Source: Acetobacteraceae bacterium (lineage in GTDB: Bacteria > Pseudomonadota > Alphaproteobacteria > Acetobacterales > Acetobacteraceae). From it: DNA of 6,621 nucleotides. The notes beneath the pieces are model-generated. The model ran no database searches and had not been told where the DNA came from. It saw only the letters and a program-made list of their open reading frames with translations. The stretch spans positions 1-6,621 of the forward strand of contig JAFAHH010000462.1 of assembly GCA_019237355.1 (NCBI GenBank), read 5' to 3'. This document shows positions 1-6,357 of the stretch, piece after piece (within the stretch, counting starts at the first letter, position 1; each line of letters begins with the position of its first letter). The position numbers were made by a program, and so were the translations under genes.

Positions 1-167
1 CTCCGAATCCCACCTTAATGGGCAATTTGAGCCTGTGAGGCCGTTGGCCAGCTTGAACCAAGACACTGCGTGCCTGGTAAGCTTGGTGTCCCGCCAGAGG
101 GGCCCGGATCGTGTTATGGCGGCCGGACCTAAGATGTGCAGTCGGTCATCAAGCGGAGCGGAAGCGG
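1..167. other. Upstream non-coding stretch, no gene recognised
   Basis: Nothing here could be supported as a gene, RNA or promoter. The oxidoreductase frame stays open back to a GTG at 111, but the 19 extra residues this would add (many Arg and Cys) do not resemble the usual start of the family. A Shine-Dalgarno-like GGAG at 155-158 lies 9 nt before the ATG at 168 and supports the later start. Confidence 0.5.
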
Positions 168-1586
168 ATGTCAGCAGCCGAGTTCGATCTCGCGATCATC
201 GGCGCCGGAACCGCCGGACTGACCATAGCGGCGGTGGCCGCCCGGCTCGGGGTCAAGGTCGCCCTAATCGAGCGCGACCAGATGGGCGGGGATTGCCTGA
301 ATTATGGCTGCGTGCCGAGCAAGGCCCTACTCGCGGCCGCGCACCGCGCTGCCACGTGCAGCAATGGCGCCGCTTTGGGGGTGCGGTTCGGCGCACCGGA
401 AATCGATTGGAGCGCGGTCCAGGCACACGTACGTGGAGCCATTGCCCGCATCGCTCCGAACGACTCTGAAGAACGGTTCCGCGGCCTGGGCGCGGCCGTG
501 TTCCGCGCCGAAGCCCGGTTCATTGACCCGGTGTCGCTCGACCTTGGCGGGCAGCGCATCGCCGCGCGTCGTTTCGTCATCGCCGCGGGAAGCCGGACGA
601 TGGTGCCAAACATTCCTGGCCTGCACCCCCTCAATCCTCTGACCAACACCACGATATTTTCCTTACAGGAGAAACCAGAGCACCTGATTATTTTGGGCGG
701 CGGCCCGATCGGGCTGGAAATGGCGCAGGCCTTTTCCTGCCTCGGCTGCCGGGTCACGGTGGTCGAGGCGGCGCGGATCGCCGGGAAAGAAGACCCAGAG
801 TTGGCCGACGCACTGCGCGCGGTCTTGATCCAGCAGGGTGTGACCATCCGGGAACGCACGGCGGTGGCTTCGGCCGTCCCTGGTCCTGTTCTGGTTCTGC
901 CGAAGGGGGAGCGGCTCATCGGCAGCCATATTCTGGTCGCCGCCGGGCGACAGCCGAACATCGAGGACCTGGGGCTGGAGGCGGGCGGCATACAGGCAAG
1001 CCCGGCGGGGGTGGCCACAGATCGCGGCTTGCGCAGCGTAACGAACAAGCGCGTCTTTGCCGCTGGCGATATCGCCGATCCGCAAGGCTTGGGTCCTCGC
1101 GCCTTTACCCACCTGGCTGCTTATCACGCGGGCATCGTGATCCGCCGGGCATTGTTCCGCTTGCCGGCCCGGCTGGATTACCGAAGCCTGCCGCGGGTGA
1201 CCTACACTGATCCGGAACTGGCCCAAATCGGGCCCACCGAAGCGGAAGCCCGGGCCGCAGGGGCGGCTGTCTCTATCGCCCGCTGGCCGCTTGCCGAGAA
1301 CGACCGTGCGATCACCGAGGGCGGAAGTCCGGGGATGGTGAAGCTTGTTATCTCGCGCGGCCGTCTTCTCGGCGCCGGTGTACTTGCGCCGCATGCGGGG
1401 GAGATGGCGGGACTGTTCGCATTAGCCATCCAGCACCATATTTCGCTCACCACTCTTGCAGGGATGATCCTGCCCTATCCCACCCTGGCCGAGGCCGCCA
1501 AGCGCGCCGCCGCGGAGTTCTCCGCGCCGCGGCTTTTCGCGCCTAGGGTAAAAGGCGTCGTGCAGTATTTGCTTCGGCTTCCTTAG
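168..1586 (+). CDS. FAD/NAD(P)-dependent pyridine nucleotide-disulfide oxidoreductase, dihydrolipoyl dehydrogenase/mercuric reductase-like
   Basis: This 472-residue cytoplasmic flavoenzyme is full length for the class I pyridine nucleotide-disulfide oxidoreductases, which pass electrons from NAD(P)H through FAD to an active-site disulfide. Visible motifs are the FAD-binding GAGTAG at residues 12-17, the redox-active GGDCLNYGCVPSK at 40-52 (C43 and C48), the NAD(P)-binding GGGPIG at 177-182, and FAAGD at 297-301, whose Asp contacts FAD. The dimerisation domain fills roughly 340-465. At the position of the catalytic His of lipoamide dehydrogenase (HPT in the HAHPTxxE motif) this protein has LPYPTLAE, with Tyr at 437. 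Mercuric reductases also have an aromatic residue in this area, but the C-terminal Cys-Cys pair of MerA is absent (the protein ends LLRLP) and there is no N-terminal metal-binding domain. The substrate is therefore unknown, and true lipoamide dehydrogenase activity is doubtful. The ATG at 168 is chosen because GGAG precedes it and the beta-strand plus GxGxxG begin a few residues in. No operon partner is visible. Confidence 0.92.
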   Translation: MSAAEFDLAIIGAGTAGLTIAAVAARLGVKVALIERDQMGGDCLNYGCVPSKALLAAAHRAATCSNGAALGVRFGAPEIDWSAVQAHVRGAIARIAPNDSEERFRGLGAAVFRAEARFIDPVSLDLGGQRIAARRFVIAAGSRTMVPNIPGLHPLNPLTNTTIFSLQEKPEHLIILGGGPIGLEMAQAFSCLGCRVTVVEAARIAGKEDPELADALRAVLIQQGVTIRERTAVASAVPGPVLVLPKGERLIGSHILVAAGRQPNIEDLGLEAGGIQASPAGVATDRGLRSVTNKRVFAAGDIADPQGLGPRAFTHLAAYHAGIVIRRALFRLPARLDYRSLPRVTYTDPELAQIGPTEAEARAAGAAVSIARWPLAENDRAITEGGSPGMVKLVISRGRLLGAGVLAPHAGEMAGLFALAIQHHISLTTLAGMILPYPTLAEAAKRAAAEFSAPRLFAPRVKGVVQYLLRLP

Positions 1587-1869
1587 GTTGCTATGCGGGC
1601 GGCATATAGCGAGAAGAACGTCTCATTAGCAATCAGAGGCGAGCCATCGTTGTGTTCTCGCAGCAGCGACGACCCGGCAGATCTCGCAACAGTCCCGCAA
1701 ACCGTTCGTAGCCGGAGATTGGGTCTCCGGTCGGGGTCCGAACATTCGCTTTTCGGGGACCCACAGCCCGCGTTTCTTGTATAAAGAACAGACGAATACC
1801 AAAACATTTTCGGCCCCGGGGATCAAGACTGTGCTAAACATACCGGTGTAAGTGGCCGGAGGGCGTGCC
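1587..1869. other. Intergenic region before cyclase copy 1, with two small hairpins
   Basis: There is no coding sequence I trust in these 283 bases. Two neighbouring inverted repeats are visible. CCGGAGA (1712-1718) pairs with TCTCCGG (1724-1730) around a 5-nt loop. GGGTCC (1734-1739) pairs with GGACCC (1757-1762), with a weaker inner extension. Neither is followed by a T-run, so an intrinsic terminator is not convincing. A TTCTT/AAGAA inverted repeat at 1774-1788 is too weak to call an operator. No promoter with both -35 and -10 elements could be supported. Confidence 0.4.
1820..1869 (+). promoter_or_regulatory. Leader and RBS of cyclase copy 1, duplicated before copy 2
   Basis: These 50 bases match the 52 bases before copy 2 (3974-4025), with about five substitutions and a 2-nt indel, although neither encodes the proteins. 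The block holds a strong Shine-Dalgarno GGAGGG at 1858-1863, 6 nt before the ATG at 1870. Its upstream part (GACTGTGCTAAACATACC) is identical in both copies and could contain a promoter or the 5' end of the mRNA. That role is inferred. Confidence 0.55.
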
Positions 1870-3840
1870 ATGGAGCATCGGCCCGTCGAACGCAGGCTGG
1901 CGGCGATCCTGGCCGCCGATGTGGTCGGGTATAGCCGCCTCATGGAGGCGGACGAGGAGGGGACGCTCGCCCAGCTCAAGGCCCACCGCCGTGCGCTGAT
2001 CGATCCTAAGATCAAGGAGCATCGGGGCAAAGTCATCAAGCTGACCGGCGATGGCGCGCTTGTGGAGTTCGCCTCCGTGGTCGATGCGGTGCGCTGCGCG
2101 GTCGAAGTGCAGCGCGGCATGGCCGAGGGCAATGCCGGCGTGCCGCAGGCCAAACGGATTGAGTTCCGGATCGGCATCAATCTCGGCGACATTATCCACG
2201 ACCAGAAGGACGTTTTCGGCGACGGCGTAAACATCGCCGCGCGGCTGGAAGGGCTCGCGGAGCCGGGCGGCATCTGTGTGTCGCAGGGCGTGCGCGACCC
2301 GGTGCGCGAACGGCTCGGCTTCACTTTGAGGATATCGGCGAGCAGGCACTCAAGAACATCGCCGCGCCGATCCACGCCTATCGCGTCCGCTTTGAGGGTC
2401 GTGATCCGGCGGAACGCGAACCCGTGCGGCCAGCGCGAAGGTGGCCCGGCGGCCTGGATCGCCGGGCCCGTGGCAATCGCGACTATCGCACTATTTCTTT
2501 TGTTCCATCACCAGCAACCGCCGGCTCCGAAGCCGCTTGCTGCTGCCGAAAGCGCGCCTCTTCCGCTGCCCGATAAACCCTCCATCGCGGTGTTGCCGTT
2601 CACGAGCATCGGCGGTGATGCCAAGCAGGAACGGCTCGCTGACGGCATCACCGAGGACGTGATCACCGATCTTTCCCGCTATCGCGATTTGTTCGTGATC
2701 GGGCGTAATTCAGTGTTTGTCTACAAGGGCAAGGCGGTAAACATCCGCGACGTGGCGCGCGATCTCGGCGTGCGCTACGTGCTCGAAGGCAGCATCCAAA
2801 CGAGCGGCGACGGGGTTCGCGTCACCGCGCAGCTGATCGAAGCGGCAACCGACGTTCATGCGTGGTCGGAGCGATACGATCGCCCGCTCGACAACATCTT
2901 CAACGTGCAGACTGAGGTAACGGAAAAAATCGCCGCGGCGTTGGCCGGAACCTCGGGTGCTTTGGCCGTTGCCGAACGAGCGACCGTCAGGCGCAAGCCG
3001 CCCGCCAGCCTGCAGGCCTATGATTATTACGTGCTCGGCCAGGAGCTTCTTTATCGGGAGACCAAGGAGGACTCCCCGAAGGCCGAAGCGCCGCTCAGGA
3101 AGGCTATCGAACTGGATCCGCAGCTCGCGCGCGCTTACGTCGCCTTGGGACACCTATACACCCACATGGCCTTTTTTGGCTGGGGAAATGAGGACGCCAA
3201 CAGGCTTTTCGAGAAGTCAAAGGCGGTGCTGTCGAAGGCCATCATCCTGAACCCGACGGATGCCTTTGCGCACGCTGAGAAGGGATTGGATTATGTGGCG
3301 CAGAGCGATTACGATCACGGTTTCGCAGAGTTCGAGAAGGCATATGCGTTGAATCCGAATGATCCAGATGTCCTGATGAAATACGGCGGCTCCCTGTACG
3401 TGACAGGACGGGCACAGGAAGGCGCAGATATGGTCAATCGGGCCTATCGCCTAAATCCTCACTTTCCGCCCTGGTACGATACGTTTGCAGATCCGTTTTA
3501 CGCAGTTGGAGAGTACGAGCGCGCTATCACAATGATTCGGCGTGTGGCTCCGGATATTCCGACGTGGGACCGGATGCTCCTGGCCTTGTGCTACGCGCAA
3601 TTGGGAAGAGGGACGGATGTGGCGGCGGCCGTGGCCGAGTTGCGCCGGTCTTATCCCGATTTTTCGATGGAGCGCATGTTCAGCGAATTTGGTGGAATCC
3701 TGCACCAGCCAACCTTGGCGCACTATCTCGAAGGCGCGCGCAAGGCCGGCCTCAGCGAGTGCGCTACGCCCGAGGAATTGCCAAAATATCCGAAGATGAC
3801 GCATCTTGCCGTGTGTGACGCCAGGCGCGCGAAGAGCTGA
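1870..3840 (+). CDS. Membrane adenylate cyclase (class III) with TolB-like and TPR domains, copy 1
   Basis: This 656-residue protein would make cAMP from ATP in the cytoplasm and carry a sensor-like C-terminal half, probably in the periplasm. The cyclase domain (about 8-152) has all expected class III residues: metal-binding D17 and D61 (GDG), adenine-selecting K57 and D114, and transition-state N121 and R125. A single hydrophobic helix lies at about 195-212, followed by a Pro/Ala-rich linker. The TolB-like domain runs from KPSIAVLPF (about 236) to about 365, with ADGITEDVITDLSR and GVRYVLEGSI typical of COG5616 proteins. TPR-like repeats fill about 400-605, and the conserved tail KYPKMTHLAVCDAR ends the protein. 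Residues 153-192 are out of frame against copy 2. A 1-nt loss near 2325 is balanced by a 5-nt loss after 2444, so the last strand of the cyclase domain and the juxtamembrane linker are replaced by Arg/Ser-rich sequence. Cyclase activity may be impaired. The ATG at 1870 matches the copy 2 start and follows GGAGGG; an in-frame GTG at 1852 is the alternative. Confidence 0.88.
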   Translation: MEHRPVERRLAAILAADVVGYSRLMEADEEGTLAQLKAHRRALIDPKIKEHRGKVIKLTGDGALVEFASVVDAVRCAVEVQRGMAEGNAGVPQAKRIEFRIGINLGDIIHDQKDVFGDGVNIAARLEGLAEPGGICVSQGVRDPVRERLGFTLRISASRHSRTSPRRSTPIASALRVVIRRNANPCGQREGGPAAWIAGPVAIATIALFLLFHHQQPPAPKPLAAAESAPLPLPDKPSIAVLPFTSIGGDAKQERLADGITEDVITDLSRYRDLFVIGRNSVFVYKGKAVNIRDVARDLGVRYVLEGSIQTSGDGVRVTAQLIEAATDVHAWSERYDRPLDNIFNVQTEVTEKIAAALAGTSGALAVAERATVRRKPPASLQAYDYYVLGQELLYRETKEDSPKAEAPLRKAIELDPQLARAYVALGHLYTHMAFFGWGNEDANRLFEKSKAVLSKAIILNPTDAFAHAEKGLDYVAQSDYDHGFAEFEKAYALNPNDPDVLMKYGGSLYVTGRAQEGADMVNRAYRLNPHFPPWYDTFADPFYAVGEYERAITMIRRVAPDIPTWDRMLLALCYAQLGRGTDVAAAVAELRRSYPDFSMERMFSEFGGILHQPTLAHYLEGARKAGLSECATPEELPKYPKMTHLAVCDARRAKS

Positions 3841-3845
3841 CTTGC

Positions 3846-3860
3846 CTAGAGCTTAAGCTC
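3846..3860. repeat. CTAGAGC-type short palindrome after copy 1
   Basis: CTAGAGCTTAAGCTC lies 5 nt after the stop codon of copy 1 and contains a perfect 12-bp palindrome, GAGCTTAAGCTC (3849-3860). It starts with the same CTAGAGC as the larger palindromes behind copy 2 and may be a small or decayed member of that family. It has no T-run, so it is not called a terminator. Confidence 0.5.
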
Positions 3861-3968
3861 CCAACCGAACGGTCCTCGCCCGCTCGGCCGCAACAGTCAG
3901 ACTTTAGATCTTGGTTGCGAGCAGCAGGCGCCAGCAGAGTGATATGGAAATAGGCCCCAACAGATTCG

Positions 3969-3983
3969 GTCCTGGATCAGGAC
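3969..3983. promoter_or_regulatory. Perfect inverted repeat in the copy 2 leader
   Basis: GTCCTG and CAGGAC flank GAT, a 15-bp perfect inverted repeat about 43 bp before the copy 2 start codon. It straddles the left edge of the leader shared with copy 1. The left arm is not conserved there, because copy 1 has CCCCGGGG instead. It could be an operator or a small hairpin, and with one occurrence this is weak. Confidence 0.3.
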
Positions 3984-4025
3984 TGTGCTAAACATACCCG
4001 CGTAAGTGGCGGGAGGGCGCGTGAC
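3974..4025 (+). promoter_or_regulatory. Leader and RBS of cyclase copy 2, duplicate of 1820-1869
   Basis: This is the second copy of the conserved leader. The Shine-Dalgarno GGGAGGG at 4011-4017 sits 8 nt before the ATG at 4026. The 18-base stretch GACTGTGCTAAACATACC is identical to copy 1. Each leader also contains a 6-codon frame ending in TAA (from GTG at 1831 and at 3985), but no clear ribosome binding site supports its translation. Confidence 0.5.
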
Positions 4026-5498
4026 ATGGAGCAGCGGGCCGTCGAACGCAGGCTGGCGGCAATCCTGGCCGCCGATGTGGCCGGGTATAGCCGACTCATG
4101 GAGGTGGACGAGGAGGGGACGCTCGCCCAGCTCAAGGCCCACCGGCGTGCGCTGATCGATCCCAAGATCAAGGAGCATCGGGGCAAGATCATCAAGCTGA
4201 CTGGCGATGGCGCGCTGGTGGAGTTCGCCTCCGTGGTCGATGCGGTGCGCTGCGCGGTCGAAGTCCAGCGCGGCATGGCCGAGCGCAATGCCGGGGTGCC
4301 GCAGGCCAAGCGCATCGAGTTTCGGATCGGCATCAATCTCGGCGACATTATCCACGATGCGAAGGACGTTTTCGACGACGGCGTGAACATCGCCGCGCGG
4401 CTGGAAGGGCTCGCGGAGCCGGGTGGCATCTGTGTGTCGCAAATCGTACGCGACCCGGTGCGCGAACGGCTCGGCTTCACCTTCGAGGATATCGGCGAAC
4501 AGAATTTGAAGAACATCGCCGCGCCGATCCACGCCTATCGCGTCCGCTTCGAAGGCCGGGACCCAGCGGAACCCCCATCCGTGCGGCCAGCACGCAAGTG
4601 GTACCGCCCGGTCGCCTGGATCGCCGGGTCGGCGGCGCTCGCGGCTATGGCGCTGTTTCTTTGGTTTCATAACCAGCCACCGCCGGTTCCGAAGCAGCCG
4701 GTGGCTGCTGCAGCAAGCGCGCCCTTGCCGCTGCCCGAAAAGCCTTCAATCGCCGTGCTGCCCTTCATCAGTATCGGCGGCGACGCCAAGCAGGAGCGCT
4801 TGGCCGACGGCATCACCGAGGACGTCATCACGGACCTCTCGCGCTACCACGGCCTGTTCGTGATCGCGAACAACACGATGTTCACCTACAAGAGCAAGCC
4901 CATCAATGTGCAGCAGGTCGGGCGTGAGCTTGGTGTGCGGTTTGTTCTCGAGGGCAGCATTCAGACGAGTAGCGACCGCGTACGGGTCACTGCGCAATTG
5001 ATCGATGCAGCTTCGAACGCTCATGTCTGGTCGGATCGTTACGAAAGACCCCTCGAGGACATCTTCGACCTTCAGAACGAGGTGACCCAAAAGATCGCCG
5101 CGGCACTGGGCGGCGTGACGGGCACTTTGGCCGCGGTCGATGCTGCGAGTATCCGCCGCAAGCCACCCGCCAACCGGGACGCCTACGACTATTACATCCT
5201 CGGTCAGGAGCTTCATTACCGGCTAACCAAGGAGGACGTGGAGAAGGCCAAGCCGCTGCTCGAGAAGGCGATCGCGCTCGACCCGCAATTCGCGCGCGCC
5301 TATTTCGCGTTGGGAGGCTTTTACACCACCCAGGGATTTTTTGGCTGGGGCGATGAAAACCCCGCTGCATTGTTTGAGAAGGCGAAGGTCGCGCTGTTGA
5401 AGGCAGTCACGTTGGATCCGAATGATGCCGTCCCCCATTCGATGCTTGGGATGGTCTATTTCGCATTGAATGATGTGCCTCGTGGCGTCCGAATATGA
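4026..5498 (+). CDS. Membrane adenylate cyclase (class III) with TolB-like domain, copy 2, truncated by frameshift
   Basis: These 490 residues are the first three quarters of a paralog of the gene at 1870-3840. The cyclase domain is complete and intact to its end (APIHAYRV, about 166-173). It has D17, K57, D61, D114, N121 and R125 in place, so it should be catalytically competent. A transmembrane helix follows at about 196-214, then the Pro/Ala linker, a TolB-like domain from KPSIAVLPF (about 239) to about 365, and the first TPR units (about 403-482). The frame then reaches TGA at 5496-5498, where copy 1 continues with further TPRs. Aligning the two copies shows 2 nt missing here between 5487 and 5491. 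The rest of the protein continues in the other frame to 6003, so the ancestral product was about 659 residues. The ATG at 4026 follows GGGAGGG by 8 nt. The stretch may encode a shortened active cyclase or belong to a pseudogene. Confidence 0.85.
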   Translation: MEQRAVERRLAAILAADVAGYSRLMEVDEEGTLAQLKAHRRALIDPKIKEHRGKIIKLTGDGALVEFASVVDAVRCAVEVQRGMAERNAGVPQAKRIEFRIGINLGDIIHDAKDVFDDGVNIAARLEGLAEPGGICVSQIVRDPVRERLGFTFEDIGEQNLKNIAAPIHAYRVRFEGRDPAEPPSVRPARKWYRPVAWIAGSAALAAMALFLWFHNQPPPVPKQPVAAAASAPLPLPEKPSIAVLPFISIGGDAKQERLADGITEDVITDLSRYHGLFVIANNTMFTYKSKPINVQQVGRELGVRFVLEGSIQTSSDRVRVTAQLIDAASNAHVWSDRYERPLEDIFDLQNEVTQKIAAALGGVTGTLAAVDAASIRRKPPANRDAYDYYILGQELHYRLTKEDVEKAKPLLEKAIALDPQFARAYFALGGFYTTQGFFGWGDENPAALFEKAKVALLKAVTLDPNDAVPHSMLGMVYFALNDVPRGVRI

Positions 5499-6003
5499 CA
5501 TAGCATTTGCCCTCAACCCAAATGACCCCGATGTCCTGTTTCGTATCTGCGTTAACCTGTGGGCAATCGGACGGTCGCAGGAAGCTGCCGCTATGGCCGA
5601 CCGCATGTTTCGCCTCAACCCTCACTATCCGCCTTGGTACAATAATGCCGTTGATCCCTATTACGCCACCAATCAGTACGACAAAGTCATCACGCTGATC
5701 CGTAGAACAATTGGGGAGGTGGCGACTTGGAGCCAAATGGTATTGACGTTGAGCTACGCGCAATTGGGACGGCAGCCGGACCTGGCGACGGCAAAGGCCG
5801 AGCTGCTGCGGCGCTATCCCGACTTCTCACTTGAACGGTTCATGAGTGATTTCGGTCCGATTCCTGACCAGACGATGCTGGCGCACTACATGGACGGGGC
5901 GCGGAAGGCTGGCCTCAACGATTGCGCGACGGACGACGAGTTGAAGAAATATCCGAAGATGACGCACCTCGCCGTCTGTGACGCCAGACACGCGACGAAC
6001 TAG
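5470..6003 (+). CDS. C-terminal TPR fragment of cyclase copy 2, separated by a frameshift
   Basis: This 177-residue frame aligns with the last part of copy 1 from its eighth residue onward. The first seven residues (MMCLVAS) are out-of-frame sequence. It carries TPR-like helices (ALNPNDPDVL, FRLNPHYPPWY, YAQLGRQPDLATAKAELLRRYPDF region) and the shared C-terminus KYPKMTHLAVCDAR. It overlaps the upstream fragment by 29 nt, and no Shine-Dalgarno sequence precedes the ATG codons at 5470 and 5473. It has no signal peptide or membrane segment of its own. It is therefore best read as the broken-off end of the upstream gene and not as an independent gene. A +1 slip at GTC-C-GAA would rejoin the frames into 658 residues. 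A sequencing or assembly error would look the same. Confidence 0.7.
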   Translation: MMCLVASEYDIAFALNPNDPDVLFRICVNLWAIGRSQEAAAMADRMFRLNPHYPPWYNNAVDPYYATNQYDKVITLIRRTIGEVATWSQMVLTLSYAQLGRQPDLATAKAELLRRYPDFSLERFMSDFGPIPDQTMLAHYMDGARKAGLNDCATDDELKKYPKMTHLAVCDARHATN

Positions 6004-6004
6004 G

Positions 6005-6058
6005 GCAGATCGCGATCAGGTGGAATCGCCGGAGGCGATCCACATCGCGTGAATCTGC
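6005..6058. repeat. Long interrupted stem-loop directly after the copy 2 stop codon
   Basis: Four paired blocks stack into one hairpin: GCAGAT/ATCTGC (6005-6010, 6053-6058), CGCGAT/ATCGCG (6011-6016, 6044-6049), GTGGA/TCCAC (6020-6024, 6039-6043) and TCGCC/GGCGA (6026-6030, 6034-6038). Together they give 22 base pairs, with short bulges at 6017-6019, 6025 and 6050-6052 and a 3-nt loop. It begins 1 nt after the stop. No U-tract follows, so it is more likely a repeat-family palindrome or an mRNA 3' stabiliser than a classical terminator. Confidence 0.65.
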
Positions 6059-6071
6059 TCGCCAAACAAAC

Positions 6072-6106
6072 CTAGAGCGGTTCCACCTGAGCGGAAACCG
6101 CTCTAG
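6072..6106. repeat. CTAGAGC-ended palindrome P1
   Basis: CTAGAGCGGTT (6072-6082) pairs with AACCGCTCTAG (6096-6106). Two more pairs are possible if A6095 is bulged. It looks like the short dispersed palindromes common between genes in alphaproteobacteria (family knowledge, not checked by search). Its right-hand CTAG is also the left flank of the MITE-like element. Confidence 0.65.
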
Positions 6107-6291
6107 CAGTCTGCTGAAAAAGGAAGGCCAGGGCTCTGCCCTGGACCCGCTGGGGCCGAAAGGCCCCAGACCCCATCCACTAACTGATTGGATTGCAAAG
6201 GCTCTGCCTTTGCTGGGGTCCAGGGGCAAAGCCCCTGGCCTTCTTTCGTTGCTTTACGAACGACCGACTTCAACGCTTTTTCCGCAGCCTG
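6107..6291. mobile_element. MITE-like non-autonomous element flanked by CTAG
   Basis: This 185-bp segment has terminal inverted repeats CAGTCTGCTGAAAAAG (6107-6122) and, read on the other strand from the right end, CAGGCTGCGGAAAAAG (6291-6276), with 14 of 16 positions matching. CTAG lies on both sides (6103-6106 and 6292-6295), as expected for target duplication at TA or CTAG. Removing the element and one CTAG would leave GCTCTAGAGC, a perfect palindrome joining the two neighbouring repeats. It has no credible coding sequence. The CTGCTGA core near the ends resembles CTGTTGA at the tip of the adjacent IS5-family element, so an IS5-family parent is possible (inference). The exact edge is ambiguous by a base or two because CTAG is palindromic. 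Confidence 0.6.
6123..6243. repeat. Nested palindrome forming the core of the MITE-like element
   Basis: The outer arms 6123-6148 and 6216-6243 are near-complementary, with two single-base bulges and one internal mismatch. Each arm is itself a hairpin: CCAGGGC/GCCCTGG (6128-6134, 6138-6144) and CCAGGGGC/GCCCCTGG (6220-6227, 6231-6238). Two further hairpins lie between the arms: CTGGGGCC/GGCCCCAG with a GAAA loop (6150-6169) and CAAAGGC/GCCTTTG (6196-6212). The whole could extrude as a cruciform or fold as a multi-branched RNA. Confidence 0.7.
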
Positions 6292-6346
6292 CTAGAGCAC
6301 GATCGCTTGGAGGCGGAAACGTCGGAAAGCGTGAATCGTGCTCTCG
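6292..6346. repeat. CTAGAGC-family imperfect palindrome P2
   Basis: AGAGCACGAT (6294-6303) pairs with ATCGTGCTCT (6335-6344). An inner CGCTT/AAGCG (6304-6308, 6327-6331) extends the stem after a 3-nt bulge. The left end is CTAG, while the right end reads CTCTCG and so has lost the TA. Before the MITE-like insertion this repeat would have been continuous with P1. Confidence 0.55.
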
Positions 6347-6357
6347 AACAAGACTCG

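Noticed and set aside
111..167. Upstream GTG start for the oxidoreductase
   Set aside because: It would add 19 residues unlike the family N-terminus and has no ribosome binding site, whereas the ATG at 168 has GGAG and leads straight into the FAD-binding strand.
302..1394. Long reverse-strand open frames opposite the oxidoreductase
   Set aside because: They are Arg/Pro/Ala-rich, resemble no family I recognise, lack ribosome binding sites and lie wholly opposite a well-recognised gene. High GC makes such frames common.
168..1586. Mercuric reductase (MerA) assignment
   Set aside because: There is no C-terminal Cys-Cys pair, no N-terminal heavy-metal-associated domain and no mer genes nearby.
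1590..1610. Terminator hairpin just after the oxidoreductase stop
   Set aside because: Only five pairs (GCTAT/ATAGC) with a long loop, and no T-run follows.
1626..2375. Reverse-strand frames opposite the cyclase domains, recurring in both copies (also 3897-4670)
   Set aside because: They recur only because the two cyclase copies are nearly identical there. The translated sequence mirrors the sense codons and has no independent domain.
5484..5498. Programmed ribosomal frameshift joining the two parts of copy 2
   Set aside because: No slippery heptamer and no RF2-type CTTTGA signal is present. A simple 2-nt loss, or a sequence error, explains the data.
6123..6243. CRISPR-like or structured-RNA gene interpretation of the repeated hairpins
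   Set aside because: The repeats are inverted, not direct with regular spacers. The unit ends in terminal inverted repeats next to CTAG, which fits a small transposable element better.
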